8,862 nt of DNA from Tissierellia bacterium (lineage in GTDB: Bacteria > Bacillota_A > Clostridia > Tissierellales > Peptoniphilaceae), in assembly GCA_012513395.1 (NCBI GenBank), contig JAAZCH010000269.1:1-8862 (forward strand), written 5' to 3'. The notes under the pieces were generated by a model. The model did no database searches, was not told the DNA's origin, and was given only the letters and a program-made list of their open reading frames with translations. This document shows positions 1-7,464 of the stretch, piece by piece. The translations under genes were made by a program, and so were the position numbers. Within the stretch, counting starts at the first letter, position 1, and the number at the start of each line of letters is the position of its first letter.

Positions 1-2
1 GC

Positions 3-131
3 GTCGCTAATAATCGCGATGTGGTTAAAATTAAATCTATAGTAGAAGAAATCGACAAGAAATCTTTTATATCTATTTCCAATATGACCGAAGTAAAAGG
101 CAAGGGGTTTGGCGAATCTGATCTTTTTTAA
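3..131 (+). CDS. YitT-family membrane protein, C-terminal end (partial)
   Basis: The left edge cuts this gene. Only the last 42 codons and the TAA stop are present, and the frame is open from base 3. The visible tail has the pattern of the cytoplasmic DUF2179 domain that closes YitT-family proteins: a D-V-V-K-I stretch, a helix with V-E-E-I-D, then K-S-F-I-S-I-S, then a V-K-G-K-G-F glycine motif just before the end. Family knowledge: YitT proteins are multi-pass inner-membrane proteins of poorly defined function, and their membrane part would lie left of the window. The gene is followed by two palindromes and is unrelated in strand and theme to the operon further right. The assignment rests on the C-terminal motif alone. 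Confidence 0.72.
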   Translation, partial: VANNRDVVKIKSIVEEIDKKSFISISNMTEVKGKGFGESDLF

Positions 132-135
132 TAGA

Positions 136-161
136 GAATCCAGACTCAATTGTCTGGATTC
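136..161. repeat. Perfect 10-bp hairpin just after the YitT-like stop
   Basis: GAATCCAGAC at 136-145 pairs perfectly with GTCTGGATTC at 152-161 around a 6-base loop. It begins four bases after the stop codon. There is no T-run after it on either strand, so it is a poor classical terminator. It could protect the 3' end of the message or act together with the next palindrome. Confidence 0.7.
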
Positions 162-170
162 AGAATCTAA

Positions 171-199
171 ACAAACCCAGAAAATTTTTCTGGGTTTGT
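171..199. terminator. Perfect palindrome, probable bidirectional terminator
   Basis: ACAAACCCAGAAAA at 171-184 is the reverse complement of 186-199. In RNA the ten outer pairs would form a stem and the A/T centre a loop. The flanking T content on both strands is only moderate. It lies between the + strand YitT-like gene and the - strand transposase remnant, so it could stop transcription from both sides. It may also mark the end of the decayed insertion sequence. Confidence 0.55.
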
Positions 200-589
200 T
201 GCATAATATATTCTTAAAATTATATAATGACTTTACTAATAAGGATGTAGCGTAATCGGGTGTTGTGGGATCATAAAATTGAGGTCTTTTATCTAATAGT
301 ATTGCTAATTTTTTAATATTCATACATGCATAAGTAAGTGCTGCTTTTATGTCCATTTTTAATATACTTACCATGTTAGTATAGCGAAATCCATGGAATT
401 CCTTAGCACAACCAAATTGTCATTCTATTATTTCTTTTTTTAATCAATATATATTTTTGGTTCACTTCCATATAGTCTATATTCTTTTCTATCAGTTGTA
501 GAATATTTTAATATTTCATTTCCTGGAACTTGGTCAGTTTTTCTTTTATCATTTTTATGTGACATAACAATCACTTCATAATCTAATAT
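200..589 (-). pseudogene. Degenerate IS1182-family transposase remnant
   Basis: Two - strand segments read as pieces of an IS1182-like DDE transposase. The upstream piece (589 down to a TAA at 440-442) contains an E-I-L-K-Y-S-T-T-D-R motif like the segment following the cysteine motif in this family. The downstream piece is in another frame and carries A-K-E-F-H-G-F-R-Y-T and a Y-A-C-M-N-I-K-K-L-A ending, typical of the C terminus. Between them are a frameshift near an A-run (about 436-444) and a TGA at 420-422 inside the second frame. The cysteine-rich stretch expected between the two motifs is missing, so an internal deletion is likely. The N-terminal half was not found, so no active transposase is made. 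Weak coding similarity may extend to about 660 in the upstream frame, also interrupted by stops. Confidence 0.75.
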
Positions 590-815
590 TTATATAATGA
601 GGTGAGGATATACATAGTATAAAACATCTATAATTACATATACTTTATAGTAACATCTAGTCTATTTTTTCACTTGTTTTTTTGACATTAATATCGGATT
701 ATAATAAAAATATAGGCGATGCGTTCGAATAAATAAATTCTTACACATCACCTCTTATATTTTGATAGTTTCTAAAAACATTAGAATAAATATCCATATT
801 AATTTGTTATTAGCT
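590..815. other. AT-rich intergenic stretch with no recognised gene
   Basis: This stretch lies between the transposase remnant and the stop of the last operon gene. Translations in the relevant frames are broken by frequent stops. I found no convincing intrinsic terminator for the operon here. Short AT palindromes (for example around 790-801) are too weak and lack a T-run. Part of it may be further decayed insertion-sequence DNA. Confidence 0.5.
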
Positions 816-1769
816 TTAAATTTCCTCTGCAAAATGACAAGCGACAAAGTGTCCTTTTTCTATTTCTCTTAGTTTTGGCATTTCATTAAAACATCTCTCT
901 TTAGCATATCTGCAACGTGGTGCAAATCTACAGTTATTGGGAGGATTTATCGGAGATATTATCTCATCTTTTAAAATAATTCTTTGATTTCTATTATCTA
1001 AATCAATACTTGGTATTGCAGATATTAGAGCTTGAGTATATGGGTGAAACTGTCTTTTAAATAGCAGCTTCGTTTCAGCTCTTTCAACAACCACACCCAA
1101 GTACATAACTAAAATTTCATCCGAGATATGTTGAACCACCGATAAATCGTGCGTTATAAAAAGATATGTCAAATCCCGTTCTTCTTGTAAGTCTTGCATA
1201 AGATTCAATATTTGAGCTTGAATCGATACATCCAGTGCTGAAACAGGTTCGTCACAGACAATGAATTTAGGATCTAGCATAAGTGCTCGTCCTATTCCTA
1301 TACGCTGTCTTCTTCCACCATCTAACTCGTGGGGATATGCATATTCCGTTCTGCTAGATAGGCCAACTATATCCATTACATCTCTAACCTTTTTTGAATA
1401 TTCTTCTTTAGTTTTATGGAGCTTATAAATTATTGACGGTTCGCCAATTAACTCGCTTACTGTCATCCTAGGGTTAATCGAAGCATATGGATCTTGGAAA
1501 ATAATTTGCATATCTTTCCTTAGAGCATGTAGCTGTGTTTTTGTAAGATTTGATATATCGTTATGTTCAAAAAAAATTTTACCAGATGAAGCTTTTAATA
1601 AATGAAGTATAACTCTTCCTAAAGTAGATTTTCCGCACCCCGATTCGCCTACTACCCCTAAGGTTGTACCAGCATTAATTGAAAAAGACACATCATCAAC
1701 TGCATGAAGTAGACCTTCTCTTGTTTCGAAATATTTTTTTAAATTCTCAACTCTCAATAATTCATTCAA
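816..1769 (-). CDS. Opp/Dpp ABC transporter ATP-binding protein, OppF/DppF type
   Basis: This is the second cytoplasmic ATPase of a peptide-type importer; it pairs with the gene just upstream and couples ATP hydrolysis to uptake. Counting from the preferred start (317 aa), it has Walker A GESGCGKST (about 41-49), a Q-loop Gln at 92, Walker B ending in catalytic Glu174 and an H-loop His at 207. The C-terminal oligo_HPY extension begins with H-P-Y near 242 and carries cysteines at about 280, 286, 293 and 311. The signature motif reads LDGGR rather than LSGGQ. The open frame extends to a TTG at 1784, but that codon has no Shine-Dalgarno site. The TTG at 1767-1769 lies 4 bases after GGATGTGAT (one mismatch to GGAGGTGAT) and gives a usual OppF-like N terminus. 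It overlaps the end of the upstream gene by 8 bases, which suggests translational coupling. Substrate is not determinable. Confidence 0.9.
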   Translation of the reverse strand: MNELLRVENLKKYFETREGLLHAVDDVSFSINAGTTLGVVGESGCGKSTLGRVILHLLKASSGKIFFEHNDISNLTKTQLHALRKDMQIIFQDPYASINPRMTVSELIGEPSIIYKLHKTKEEYSKKVRDVMDIVGLSSRTEYAYPHELDGGRRQRIGIGRALMLDPKFIVCDEPVSALDVSIQAQILNLMQDLQEERDLTYLFITHDLSVVQHISDEILVMYLGVVVERAETKLLFKRQFHPYTQALISAIPSIDLDNRNQRIILKDEIISPINPPNNCRFAPRCRYAKERCFNEMPKLREIEKGHFVACHFAEEI

Positions 1770-2748
1770 CTTTATCACATCCAATACTAGATACTTTAAA
1801 ACATGAAACTAGATGTCCTGATGTGATCTCTAATAATTGAGGCTTAGAACAATCACATTCTTTCGATTTAAACTTACATCTCGGTGCAAAAGAACACCCT
1901 GCAGATAAATCTGTTGGATTTGGCATAGCACCTGGAATCGGCTCTAAGCGTTTTCTTAGGTCATTTAGACGTGGAAGAGAATTAAATAAACCCTTTGTAT
2001 ATGGATGTAATGGATTTTCATAAACATCCCTGATGGCTCCCATTTCAACTATACTTCCTGCATACATAACTCCTACTCTATCACAAATTTCAGCTACAAC
2101 ACCCAAATCATGTGTAATCATTAATAGTGAGGTGTTAAACTCTTTTTTTAATTTTTCAATAAGAACCAAAACTTGTGCTTGAATCGTAACATCCAAAGCA
2201 GTAGTAGGTTCATCTGCAATTAACAAATTAGGATTACAAGCCAATGCACATGCGATTACTATTCTTTGTTTCATTCCTCCAGAGAACTGGTGAGGATACT
2301 CATCGTATCTAGAACCTGGAATTCCAACAAGTTCTAGTGTTTTTATCGCTTCAATCGTAGCATCTGCCCTAGAAATTTTTTTATGTAATAATATAACTTC
2401 TTGTATTTGATCTCCCACGCTAATTACAGGATTTAACGAGGTCATCGGATCTTGAAATATCATCGATATTTCGCTACCTCGTACTCGTCTCATTTGTTTT
2501 TCACTATACTTTCGCAAATCTTCGTTTTTATATAATATTTCGCCTTCTACTATTTTTCCAGGTGGATCCGGAACTAGCCCTATAATAGATAATGCAGTTG
2601 TAGTCTTACCTGCACCTGTTTCTCCTACCAGTCCTAAACTTTCACCTTTTTTTATATTTAACGATAAGTCTGAAACAGCTTTAACGACTTCTTCATCTAC
2701 AGTATATTCGACAAATAATTTTTTTATTTCTAATAAATTATCATTCAT
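1762..2748 (-). CDS. Opp/Dpp ABC transporter ATP-binding protein, OppD/DppD type
   Basis: First ATPase of the importer, 328 aa, normal for the OppD/DppD family. Visible motifs are Walker A GETGAGKTT (42-50), Q-loop Gln99, signature FSGGM (155-159), Walker B L-L-I-A-D-E with catalytic Glu180, and H-loop His213. The C-terminal oligo_HPY region has H-P-Y at 248-250 and cysteines at 285, 291, 298, 300 and 316, plus Cys324. Family knowledge: a similar cysteine set in some OppD/DppD proteins binds a [4Fe-4S] cluster, so that is a plausible but untested feature here. The ATG start is preceded by a GAAAGGGA-like ribosome binding site. The gene lies 18 bases after the OppC-type permease gene, and its last codons overlap the next ATPase gene. 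The signature is the canonical SGG form, unlike its partner. Confidence 0.93.
   Translation of the reverse strand: MNDNLLEIKKLFVEYTVDEEVVKAVSDLSLNIKKGESLGLVGETGAGKTTTALSIIGLVPDPPGKIVEGEILYKNEDLRKYSEKQMRRVRGSEISMIFQDPMTSLNPVISVGDQIQEVILLHKKISRADATIEAIKTLELVGIPGSRYDEYPHQFSGGMKQRIVIACALACNPNLLIADEPTTALDVTIQAQVLVLIEKLKKEFNTSLLMITHDLGVVAEICDRVGVMYAGSIVEMGAIRDVYENPLHPYTKGLFNSLPRLNDLRKRLEPIPGAMPNPTDLSAGCSFAPRCKFKSKECDCSKPQLLEITSGHLVSCFKVSSIGCDKVE
1774..1782 (-). promoter_or_regulatory. Shine-Dalgarno site deciding the TTG start of the OppF-type gene
   Basis: On the - strand this reads GGATGTGAT, matching GGAGGTGAT at all but one base, followed by AAAG and a TTG at 1767-1769. The GGATG core is 8 bases from that TTG, a normal spacing. 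The upstream TTG at 1782-1784 has no such site. The element lies within the final codons of the preceding ATPase gene. Confidence 0.6.
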
Positions 2749-2766
2749 AATTTCCCTTTCTAAATG

Positions 2767-3651
2767 TTACTTGTTCAACTTTGGATCCAGCGCATCTCTC
2801 AAACCATCACCTAAATAGTTTAATGTAAATGTCAATAGGATAATTGCAAAACCCGGTATAATAGATAAATACCAATTACTACGTAAATATGGTCTTCCTG
2901 AAGAAATCATAAGTCCCCATTCTGGATTTGGTGCTTGTACTCCCATACCTATAAAGCTCAATGATGCACTTAATAACACTACAGTCCCAGCTCCTAATGT
3001 ATACTGTACAATAATGGGTGCTAGAGAATTTGGAAGGATATGTCGAAATAATATTCTCTTCGTATCAGCTCCAATTGCAATCGCAGCTTCTATAAACTCT
3101 TGGTTTTTAACAACCAAGACTTGCGCCCGTGTGACCCTTGCAAAACCGGGGATTGTAGTAATACAAAGTGCAATAATCATATTAGTTAAGCTTACACCCA
3201 TAACCGCTATTAAGCACATCAATAATGTCATTGCTGGCATACCAATAATTATATCAATAGTTCTCATTATTAGATTATCTAGCTTTGGATAATATGCAGC
3301 AATCAACCCAAGTAGCACGCCAATTATTGCCGCTACAGTAATACATACAAATCCGATAAATACTGTATAACGACTACCATAGATTACCCTACTAAATACA
3401 TCTCTTCCAAAATTGTCCGTGCCAAAAATATATCTAGAATTTGGAGCTTGCAACATATTGTCATAGTCTTGTTCTGTATAGTCGTATGGTACTAAAAGTG
3501 GTGCAAAAATGGAAATTATAATCAATAAGCAAATTATAAATAGACTAATCATAGCTAATTTGTTCTTTTTAAGTTTTCTCCAAACGTCCGACATAGGACT
3601 GTTCTTTTTTCTTTTTTTTATTATTTTATTTTCTGCCATTTTCTCACTCAT
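2767..3651 (-). CDS. Opp/Dpp ABC transporter permease, OppC/DppC type
   Basis: Inner-membrane permease subunit, 294 aa, within the normal OppC/DppC range. The N terminus is very basic (a run of Lys and Arg before residue 32). The first membrane helix follows at about 33-54, a periplasmic loop with F-G-T-D-N-F-G-R-D (OppC N-terminal signature) at about 76-84, and then the BPD_transp_1 core with hydrophobic segments near 97-120, 135-150, 152-168, 213-235 and 262-283. The ATPase-coupling EAA loop is visible at about 185-208: E-F-I-E-A-A, a Gly nine residues into the loop, and I-L-P-N at its end. The start ATG is inside ATGAGTGA, overlapping the stop of the OppB-type gene by 8 bases, so translation is probably coupled. 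It should form the channel heterodimer with the OppB-type protein. Substrate is not readable from sequence. Confidence 0.93.
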   Translation of the reverse strand: MSEKMAENKIIKKRKKNSPMSDVWRKLKKNKLAMISLFIICLLIIISIFAPLLVPYDYTEQDYDNMLQAPNSRYIFGTDNFGRDVFSRVIYGSRYTVFIGFVCITVAAIIGVLLGLIAAYYPKLDNLIMRTIDIIIGMPAMTLLMCLIAVMGVSLTNMIIALCITTIPGFARVTRAQVLVVKNQEFIEAAIAIGADTKRILFRHILPNSLAPIIVQYTLGAGTVVLLSASLSFIGMGVQAPNPEWGLMISSGRPYLRSNWYLSIIPGFAIILLTFTLNYLGDGLRDALDPKLNK

Positions 3652-4603
3652 CTTTATTACTCTTTTTTTGTTTTTTTACGTTATACATATTTCTAATTCG
3701 TGGATCAACTAAACCATATAATAAATCTATAATAAATGTTATAACTACACAATTAATGCAAATCCAAACTACACCACCTTGAACTACAGGATAATCTTTA
3801 AATGTAACACTATCTAATATGTATTTTCCAAGTCCTGGTAATGCAAAAACTGTTTCAATTAATACCGAACCGCCAATAAACCCACACATTGCAATCCCAC
3901 TAACTGTTAATATAGGAATTAAAGCATTTCTAAGTGCATGATTTATAATAATTTTTATCTCACTTTGACCTTTTGCTCGAGCTGTTCTTATATAATCTTG
4001 CCTAATAATCTCTAACATACTAGATCTTGTCATCCTCATTATTGTAGCACTACATTGTAACCCCATAGTAAATATCGGCAGAACCCAGTATTCAGGTCCA
4101 TAACTTCCTGTAGCAGGAAACCATCCTAAGTTAACTGAAAAAATTAAAACTAAAATCATTGAAATCCAAAATGAAGGTGCAGAAGCTCCAAACAAAGATA
4201 AAGAAGTAAAAACCCTATCAAAGAACGAATATTGGTTCACTGCAGAATACACGCCCGCCGAGACACCTATTAAAATTCCTAGTATTGTACTTCCAAAAGT
4301 TATTTTTAGTGTTGTAGAATACCTAGCCATAATTTCTTGAAACACCGGTCTGTTGCTTCTATATGACTCTCCCAAATCTCCTTTAACAAATCCAGAAAGG
4401 TATTTAACTAATCTAACATGATAAGGTTCATTTAAACCCAATTTTTCTTGTAACGCAGCTCTAGATTCTACAGTGGCACTTTCTCCCAGAATTGACATAG
4501 TTGGATCTCCAGGAGCAAAATACATAAGTGTAAAAATTAAAATTACAGTGGCAAATAATACTATAAACATTGACGTTAAACGACTTAATATATATCTTAA
4601 CAT
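3644..4603 (-). CDS. Opp/Dpp ABC transporter permease, OppB/DppB type
   Basis: Inner-membrane permease partner of the OppC-type subunit, 319 aa, the usual OppB/DppB length. It opens with M-L-R-Y-I-L-S-R-L and a first helix at about 9-29, then the A-P-G-D-P motif (30-34) that marks the OppB N-terminal domain. The BPD_transp_1 core follows, with hydrophobic segments near 100-121, 134-156, 173-187, 230-250 and 273-298. The EAA-type coupling loop lies at about 203-230, with Y-I-R-T-A-R-A-K-G and ending L-I-P. The C terminus carries the usual V-D-P-R-I-R and a lysine-rich tail. The ATG has a strong AAAGGGGGAG site just upstream. An 89-base gap containing a perfect hairpin separates it from the binding-protein gene, while the downstream permease gene overlaps it. 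Confidence 0.94.
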   Translation of the reverse strand: MLRYILSRLTSMFIVLFATVILIFTLMYFAPGDPTMSILGESATVESRAALQEKLGLNEPYHVRLVKYLSGFVKGDLGESYRSNRPVFQEIMARYSTTLKITFGSTILGILIGVSAGVYSAVNQYSFFDRVFTSLSLFGASAPSFWISMILVLIFSVNLGWFPATGSYGPEYWVLPIFTMGLQCSATIMRMTRSSMLEIIRQDYIRTARAKGQSEIKIIINHALRNALIPILTVSGIAMCGFIGGSVLIETVFALPGLGKYILDSVTFKDYPVVQGGVVWICINCVVITFIIDLLYGLVDPRIRNMYNVKKQKKSNKDE

Positions 4604-4644
4604 TTCTCCCCCTTTAAAATATTGGTAATAATCAACTATTATTT

Positions 4645-4676
4645 ATGTGGCAATTATTCCTAGATAATTGCCACAT
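4645..4676 (-). repeat. Perfect 13-bp hairpin between binding-protein and permease genes
   Basis: ATGTGGCAATTAT at 4645-4657 pairs without mismatch with 4664-4676 around a six-base loop. It lies 17 bases after the binding-protein stop and 41 bases before the OppB-type start. Neither strand has a T-run after it, so it is unlikely to be an efficient terminator. In operons of this kind such hairpins can shield the upstream message from 3' exonucleases and lower permease expression relative to the binding protein. That role is inference. Confidence 0.75.
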
Positions 4677-4692
4677 ATCATATTAAAGAATC

Positions 4693-6264
4693 TTATTCAA
4701 AAGAAACATTTTGCAAATAGTGATGCTCAAAAGAACGGGTTATTTCAAATCCCTTAACATCATTTTGTACAACAGCATTTAATTCCTTGTGCCATAATGG
4801 CAAAGTAACATTATTTTCAATTAACATTTCAGATGCATCTCTATACAATTCGTATCTTTGTTCATTATCAATAGTCCTTACTGCTTTGTTAACAGTATCT
4901 TGAAACTCTTTGTTGTCAAACCTGCATAAATTATAATTTACATTTGTAGGCATTAATTGATTCAAAGCTCCATCAGCTTCAAAATCAGGACAAGAAAATC
5001 CATATATAGTCATCTGATGTTTGGAATCCAAAATATTAGAAATCCACGCACTAACTTCCATAGTTTCCACTTTCAAATCCACACCGATCTCAGCTAACTG
5101 TGCTTGAAAAGTTTCAGCCATATCACATCTATCTTGTATACTACTTGGTACCATTATACTTAATGACAGCCCATCAGCATACCCCGCCTCTGCTAATAAT
5201 TGTTTTGCCTTTTCAACATCACGAGTAGGAAATTTCTTAACTATTTCTGGATTATCTCCCTTTATACCTGGAGAAACCCAGTCTTCAGCTAACTTTCCAT
5301 AATCATCATAAGCTACTTTCACAGCAGATCTTGTATCTATTCCGTACCAGATTGCTTGCCTAACAAGTTCATTATCTAGTGGAGCACTTTCTAAATTCAT
5401 TATTAAATGAGATGTATTGGTTCCCAATTCAGAAATCAAGTTCAAATTTTTATTTTCTCTAATTCTTTTAACATCTTTTGCGTTTATATTATAAACTATA
5501 TCTGCCCCGCCAGTTTCTGCCTCTATAGCACGACTTGAACTATCAGAAATAATTCGCATTACCAAATTATTTATTTTCGGTTGTCCTTCCATCCAATAAT
5601 TTTCATTAGCAACTAATACAACCTTATCCCCTGGGTCATAAGATACGAACTTATATGGTCCCGTACCACAAGCTGCACCGTTTAAAAAATCACCATTGGA
5701 ATCAATAAACGCTTTCTCACTCATTATTGCAGTTGCTGGGCCTTCAAACATTTTTAGCTGAGTTGGAGCAGGACCATCTGTTACTAGCTTTAATGTATAA
5801 TCATCTATAGCCTCACACTTATCAATTACTAGTTTGCTAATATTATGTAATGAAGGTAATTTTTCATCAAAAATTCTTTTAAACGTAAATAATACATCAC
5901 TAGCTTTAAATTCTTCTCCATTATGAAACTTTACACCTTGTCTTAATTTAATGATAATTGTCTCATCGTCTTCATATTTATAACTCTCTGCCAAACAAGG
6001 CTCCAAATTAAATTCTTTATCATATACAAACAAAGTTTCATAAATCTGACGAGTCACTTGATAATGCGGTTGAGCATCAGAATTATTTGGGTCAACTGAT
6101 GCTGGATCTTCACTTATGACGACAGTTAATGTGTCTTTATTAACCTTATCCTTATTATCTTTAATTTCATTATCATTTCCTTTTTGACAAGCTCCGAGTA
6201 ACATCAAAATTGCTGATATTGCAATAACCAACATAATTTTAGCACTGTTTTTCTTAAATCTCAT
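4693..6264 (-). CDS. ABC transporter substrate-binding lipoprotein, SBP_bac_5 family
   Basis: Extracytoplasmic receptor of the importer, 523 aa, typical for family 5 peptide/nickel-type binding proteins. A lysine-bearing signal peptide (1-25) with a hydrophobic core ends in the lipobox L-G-A-C. Lipid would be attached to Cys26, anchoring the protein to the outer face of the membrane. A charged Asn/Asp/Lys linker (about 28-44) follows. The family hallmark is at about 71-131: Q-I-Y-E-T-L-F, L-A-E-S-Y, and L-R-Q-G-V-K-F-H-N-G-E with A-S-D-V about ten residues later. The start ATG is preceded by GGAGG at a 7-base spacing, one of the best sites in the window and consistent with high expression. 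It is followed by the OppB, OppC, OppD and OppF-type genes and preceded after 45 bases by the PLP enzyme gene. Members of the family bind di- and oligopeptides, but also nickel, glutathione, opines and sugars, so the ligand is open. Confidence 0.94.
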   Translation of the reverse strand: MRFKKNSAKIMLVIAISAILMLLGACQKGNDNEIKDNKDKVNKDTLTVVISEDPASVDPNNSDAQPHYQVTRQIYETLFVYDKEFNLEPCLAESYKYEDDETIIIKLRQGVKFHNGEEFKASDVLFTFKRIFDEKLPSLHNISKLVIDKCEAIDDYTLKLVTDGPAPTQLKMFEGPATAIMSEKAFIDSNGDFLNGAACGTGPYKFVSYDPGDKVVLVANENYWMEGQPKINNLVMRIISDSSSRAIEAETGGADIVYNINAKDVKRIRENKNLNLISELGTNTSHLIMNLESAPLDNELVRQAIWYGIDTRSAVKVAYDDYGKLAEDWVSPGIKGDNPEIVKKFPTRDVEKAKQLLAEAGYADGLSLSIMVPSSIQDRCDMAETFQAQLAEIGVDLKVETMEVSAWISNILDSKHQMTIYGFSCPDFEADGALNQLMPTNVNYNLCRFDNKEFQDTVNKAVRTIDNEQRYELYRDASEMLIENNVTLPLWHKELNAVVQNDVKGFEITRSFEHHYLQNVSFE

Positions 6265-6309
6265 TATTCATCCTCCAAACATTTATTTTAAAATAAAATT
6301 TAAAACTAA

Positions 6310-7458
6310 TCATCCCCTCACTTCGTTTTTAAAACCATGTGATGTGGAAATCATTACTACATTGCTGCCCTCTTTTATTAATCCCAATTTTACTAACTCA
6401 TCTAAACAACATATCGATACAGCTGAAGAATCTTCTAAATACAATCCATTTTCACTCATTATACTAATTGCTTCTAGTACTCTTTCTTTATCTACACTAA
6501 TGCTGTAACCTCCGGAATTTTTAACTGCTAAATACGATTGTACTGTAACTGTATCACCACCAATAGAGGGCGTTTGACTGTAATCTCCATCGTAATGGTT
6601 TACGCAATCTTCAATATTTTCCACTTTCCCTAATCTAGGAAATGGTTCTACCGCAATTAGTTTAGGTATTTTAGAAATATATCCTCCATCTCTTAAATCA
6701 ACAAATCCTTCATATATTCCCCATATTAAATCACCCCTACTGTTAGGAACTAAGATGTAATCAGCAAGTCCATCTGTCATTTCTTCATACAACTCATAAG
6801 AAATTACTTTATACCCTTGTACTCCAAAGGGATTACTACCAATGGGAGGATCTATTACATTCGTAGACGTGATGACATTGCCTTCTTGAATTCTTTTTTT
6901 AATATACTCCCAACGTTCCATGAAAGTTTCGGTATAAACTATCTCTGCACCAGTTGATTCAATCGCCATCTTCCAAAATGGATTTATACTTTTAGTAGCT
7001 ACAATTAAGCAATTTATTTTTGCGGCAGCAGCATATAATGCTAATGACACTCCTTGATTACCACTTGAAGCAGCAGCAACATTATCGTAATTCGCATCAA
7101 TAGCCCTAGGTATAAAAAAAGAATTCATTCTATCCTTGTGAGAACCTGATGGATTTTGAAACTCATTTTTAGAATAAAGTTTCTTTAAACCTAATTTTGA
7201 TGCTAAAACTTCCAAAGATACTAAGGAAGTTTTTCCCTCACCTAGCGAAACTATTTCACTTTCCAAAAATGGCAAATGGCTTTCATATCTGCTTAAACCC
7301 TTTTTTTCGGCATTAATTACAAATTTGTTTTTATACGCAATTGATAAACTCGATGGATGTCCCTTTTCATAACAACTTGGACACCCTTTATAATATTCAT
7401 CTATTGGGTATTTTTCTCCGCAACTAATGCAATACAACTCTTTTATTTCTTTATTCAA
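6310..7458 (-). CDS. Threonine synthase-like PLP-dependent enzyme with N-terminal zinc ribbon
   Basis: Fold-type II PLP enzyme related to threonine synthase; exact reaction unknown. From the preferred start it is 382 aa. Cysteines in two C-x2-C pairs (about 10, 13, 26 and 29) form a probable zinc ribbon. The PLP-binding Lys is about 108, in N-P-S-G-S-H-K-D-R. A cofactor loop S-S-G-N-Q-G follows at about 131-136, and the C-terminal S-T-S-H-G-F-K resembles the T-G-H-G-L-K of threonine synthases. The glycine-rich stretch expected to hold the PLP phosphate reads P-N-S-R-G-D. A GTG-initiated frame extends to 7515 (401 aa), but the TTG at 7456-7458 sits 6 bases after AAGGAGG and is preferred. The gene heads the transporter operon, and no homoserine dehydrogenase or kinase gene is visible, so a catabolic or specialised role on an imported compound is more likely than housekeeping threonine synthesis. 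That is inference. Confidence 0.85.
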   Translation of the reverse strand: MNKEIKELYCISCGEKYPIDEYYKGCPSCYEKGHPSSLSIAYKNKFVINAEKKGLSRYESHLPFLESEIVSLGEGKTSLVSLEVLASKLGLKKLYSKNEFQNPSGSHKDRMNSFFIPRAIDANYDNVAAASSGNQGVSLALYAAAAKINCLIVATKSINPFWKMAIESTGAEIVYTETFMERWEYIKKRIQEGNVITSTNVIDPPIGSNPFGVQGYKVISYELYEEMTDGLADYILVPNSRGDLIWGIYEGFVDLRDGGYISKIPKLIAVEPFPRLGKVENIEDCVNHYDGDYSQTPSIGGDTVTVQSYLAVKNSGGYSISVDKERVLEAISIMSENGLYLEDSSAVSICCLDELVKLGLIKEGSNVVMISTSHGFKNEVRG

Positions 7459-7464
7459 CAAGAG

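Noticed and set aside
590..700. Further transposase coding sequence upstream of the remnant
   Set aside because: One frame shows weakly suggestive residues but is interrupted by stops. The match is too poor to extend the pseudogene with confidence.
740..815. Possible terminator after the OppF-type gene
   Set aside because: Only weak four- to five-pair stems such as AATAT/ATATT are present, with no G/C core and no T-run.
3014..3292. Open frame of 92 codons on the + strand
   Set aside because: It lies wholly inside the OppC-type permease gene on the other strand and shows no protein-family motif; it is a complementary-strand shadow.
3509..3712. Open frame of 67 codons on the + strand rich in Phe, Ile and Leu
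   Set aside because: It is antisense to the lysine-rich ends of the two permease genes, which explains its hydrophobic look. It has no ribosome binding site of note.
6283..6296. Palindrome TTATTTTAAAATAA between the PLP enzyme and binding-protein genes
   Set aside because: It is made only of A and T, short, and expected by chance in such DNA. No T-run or stable stem supports a terminator.
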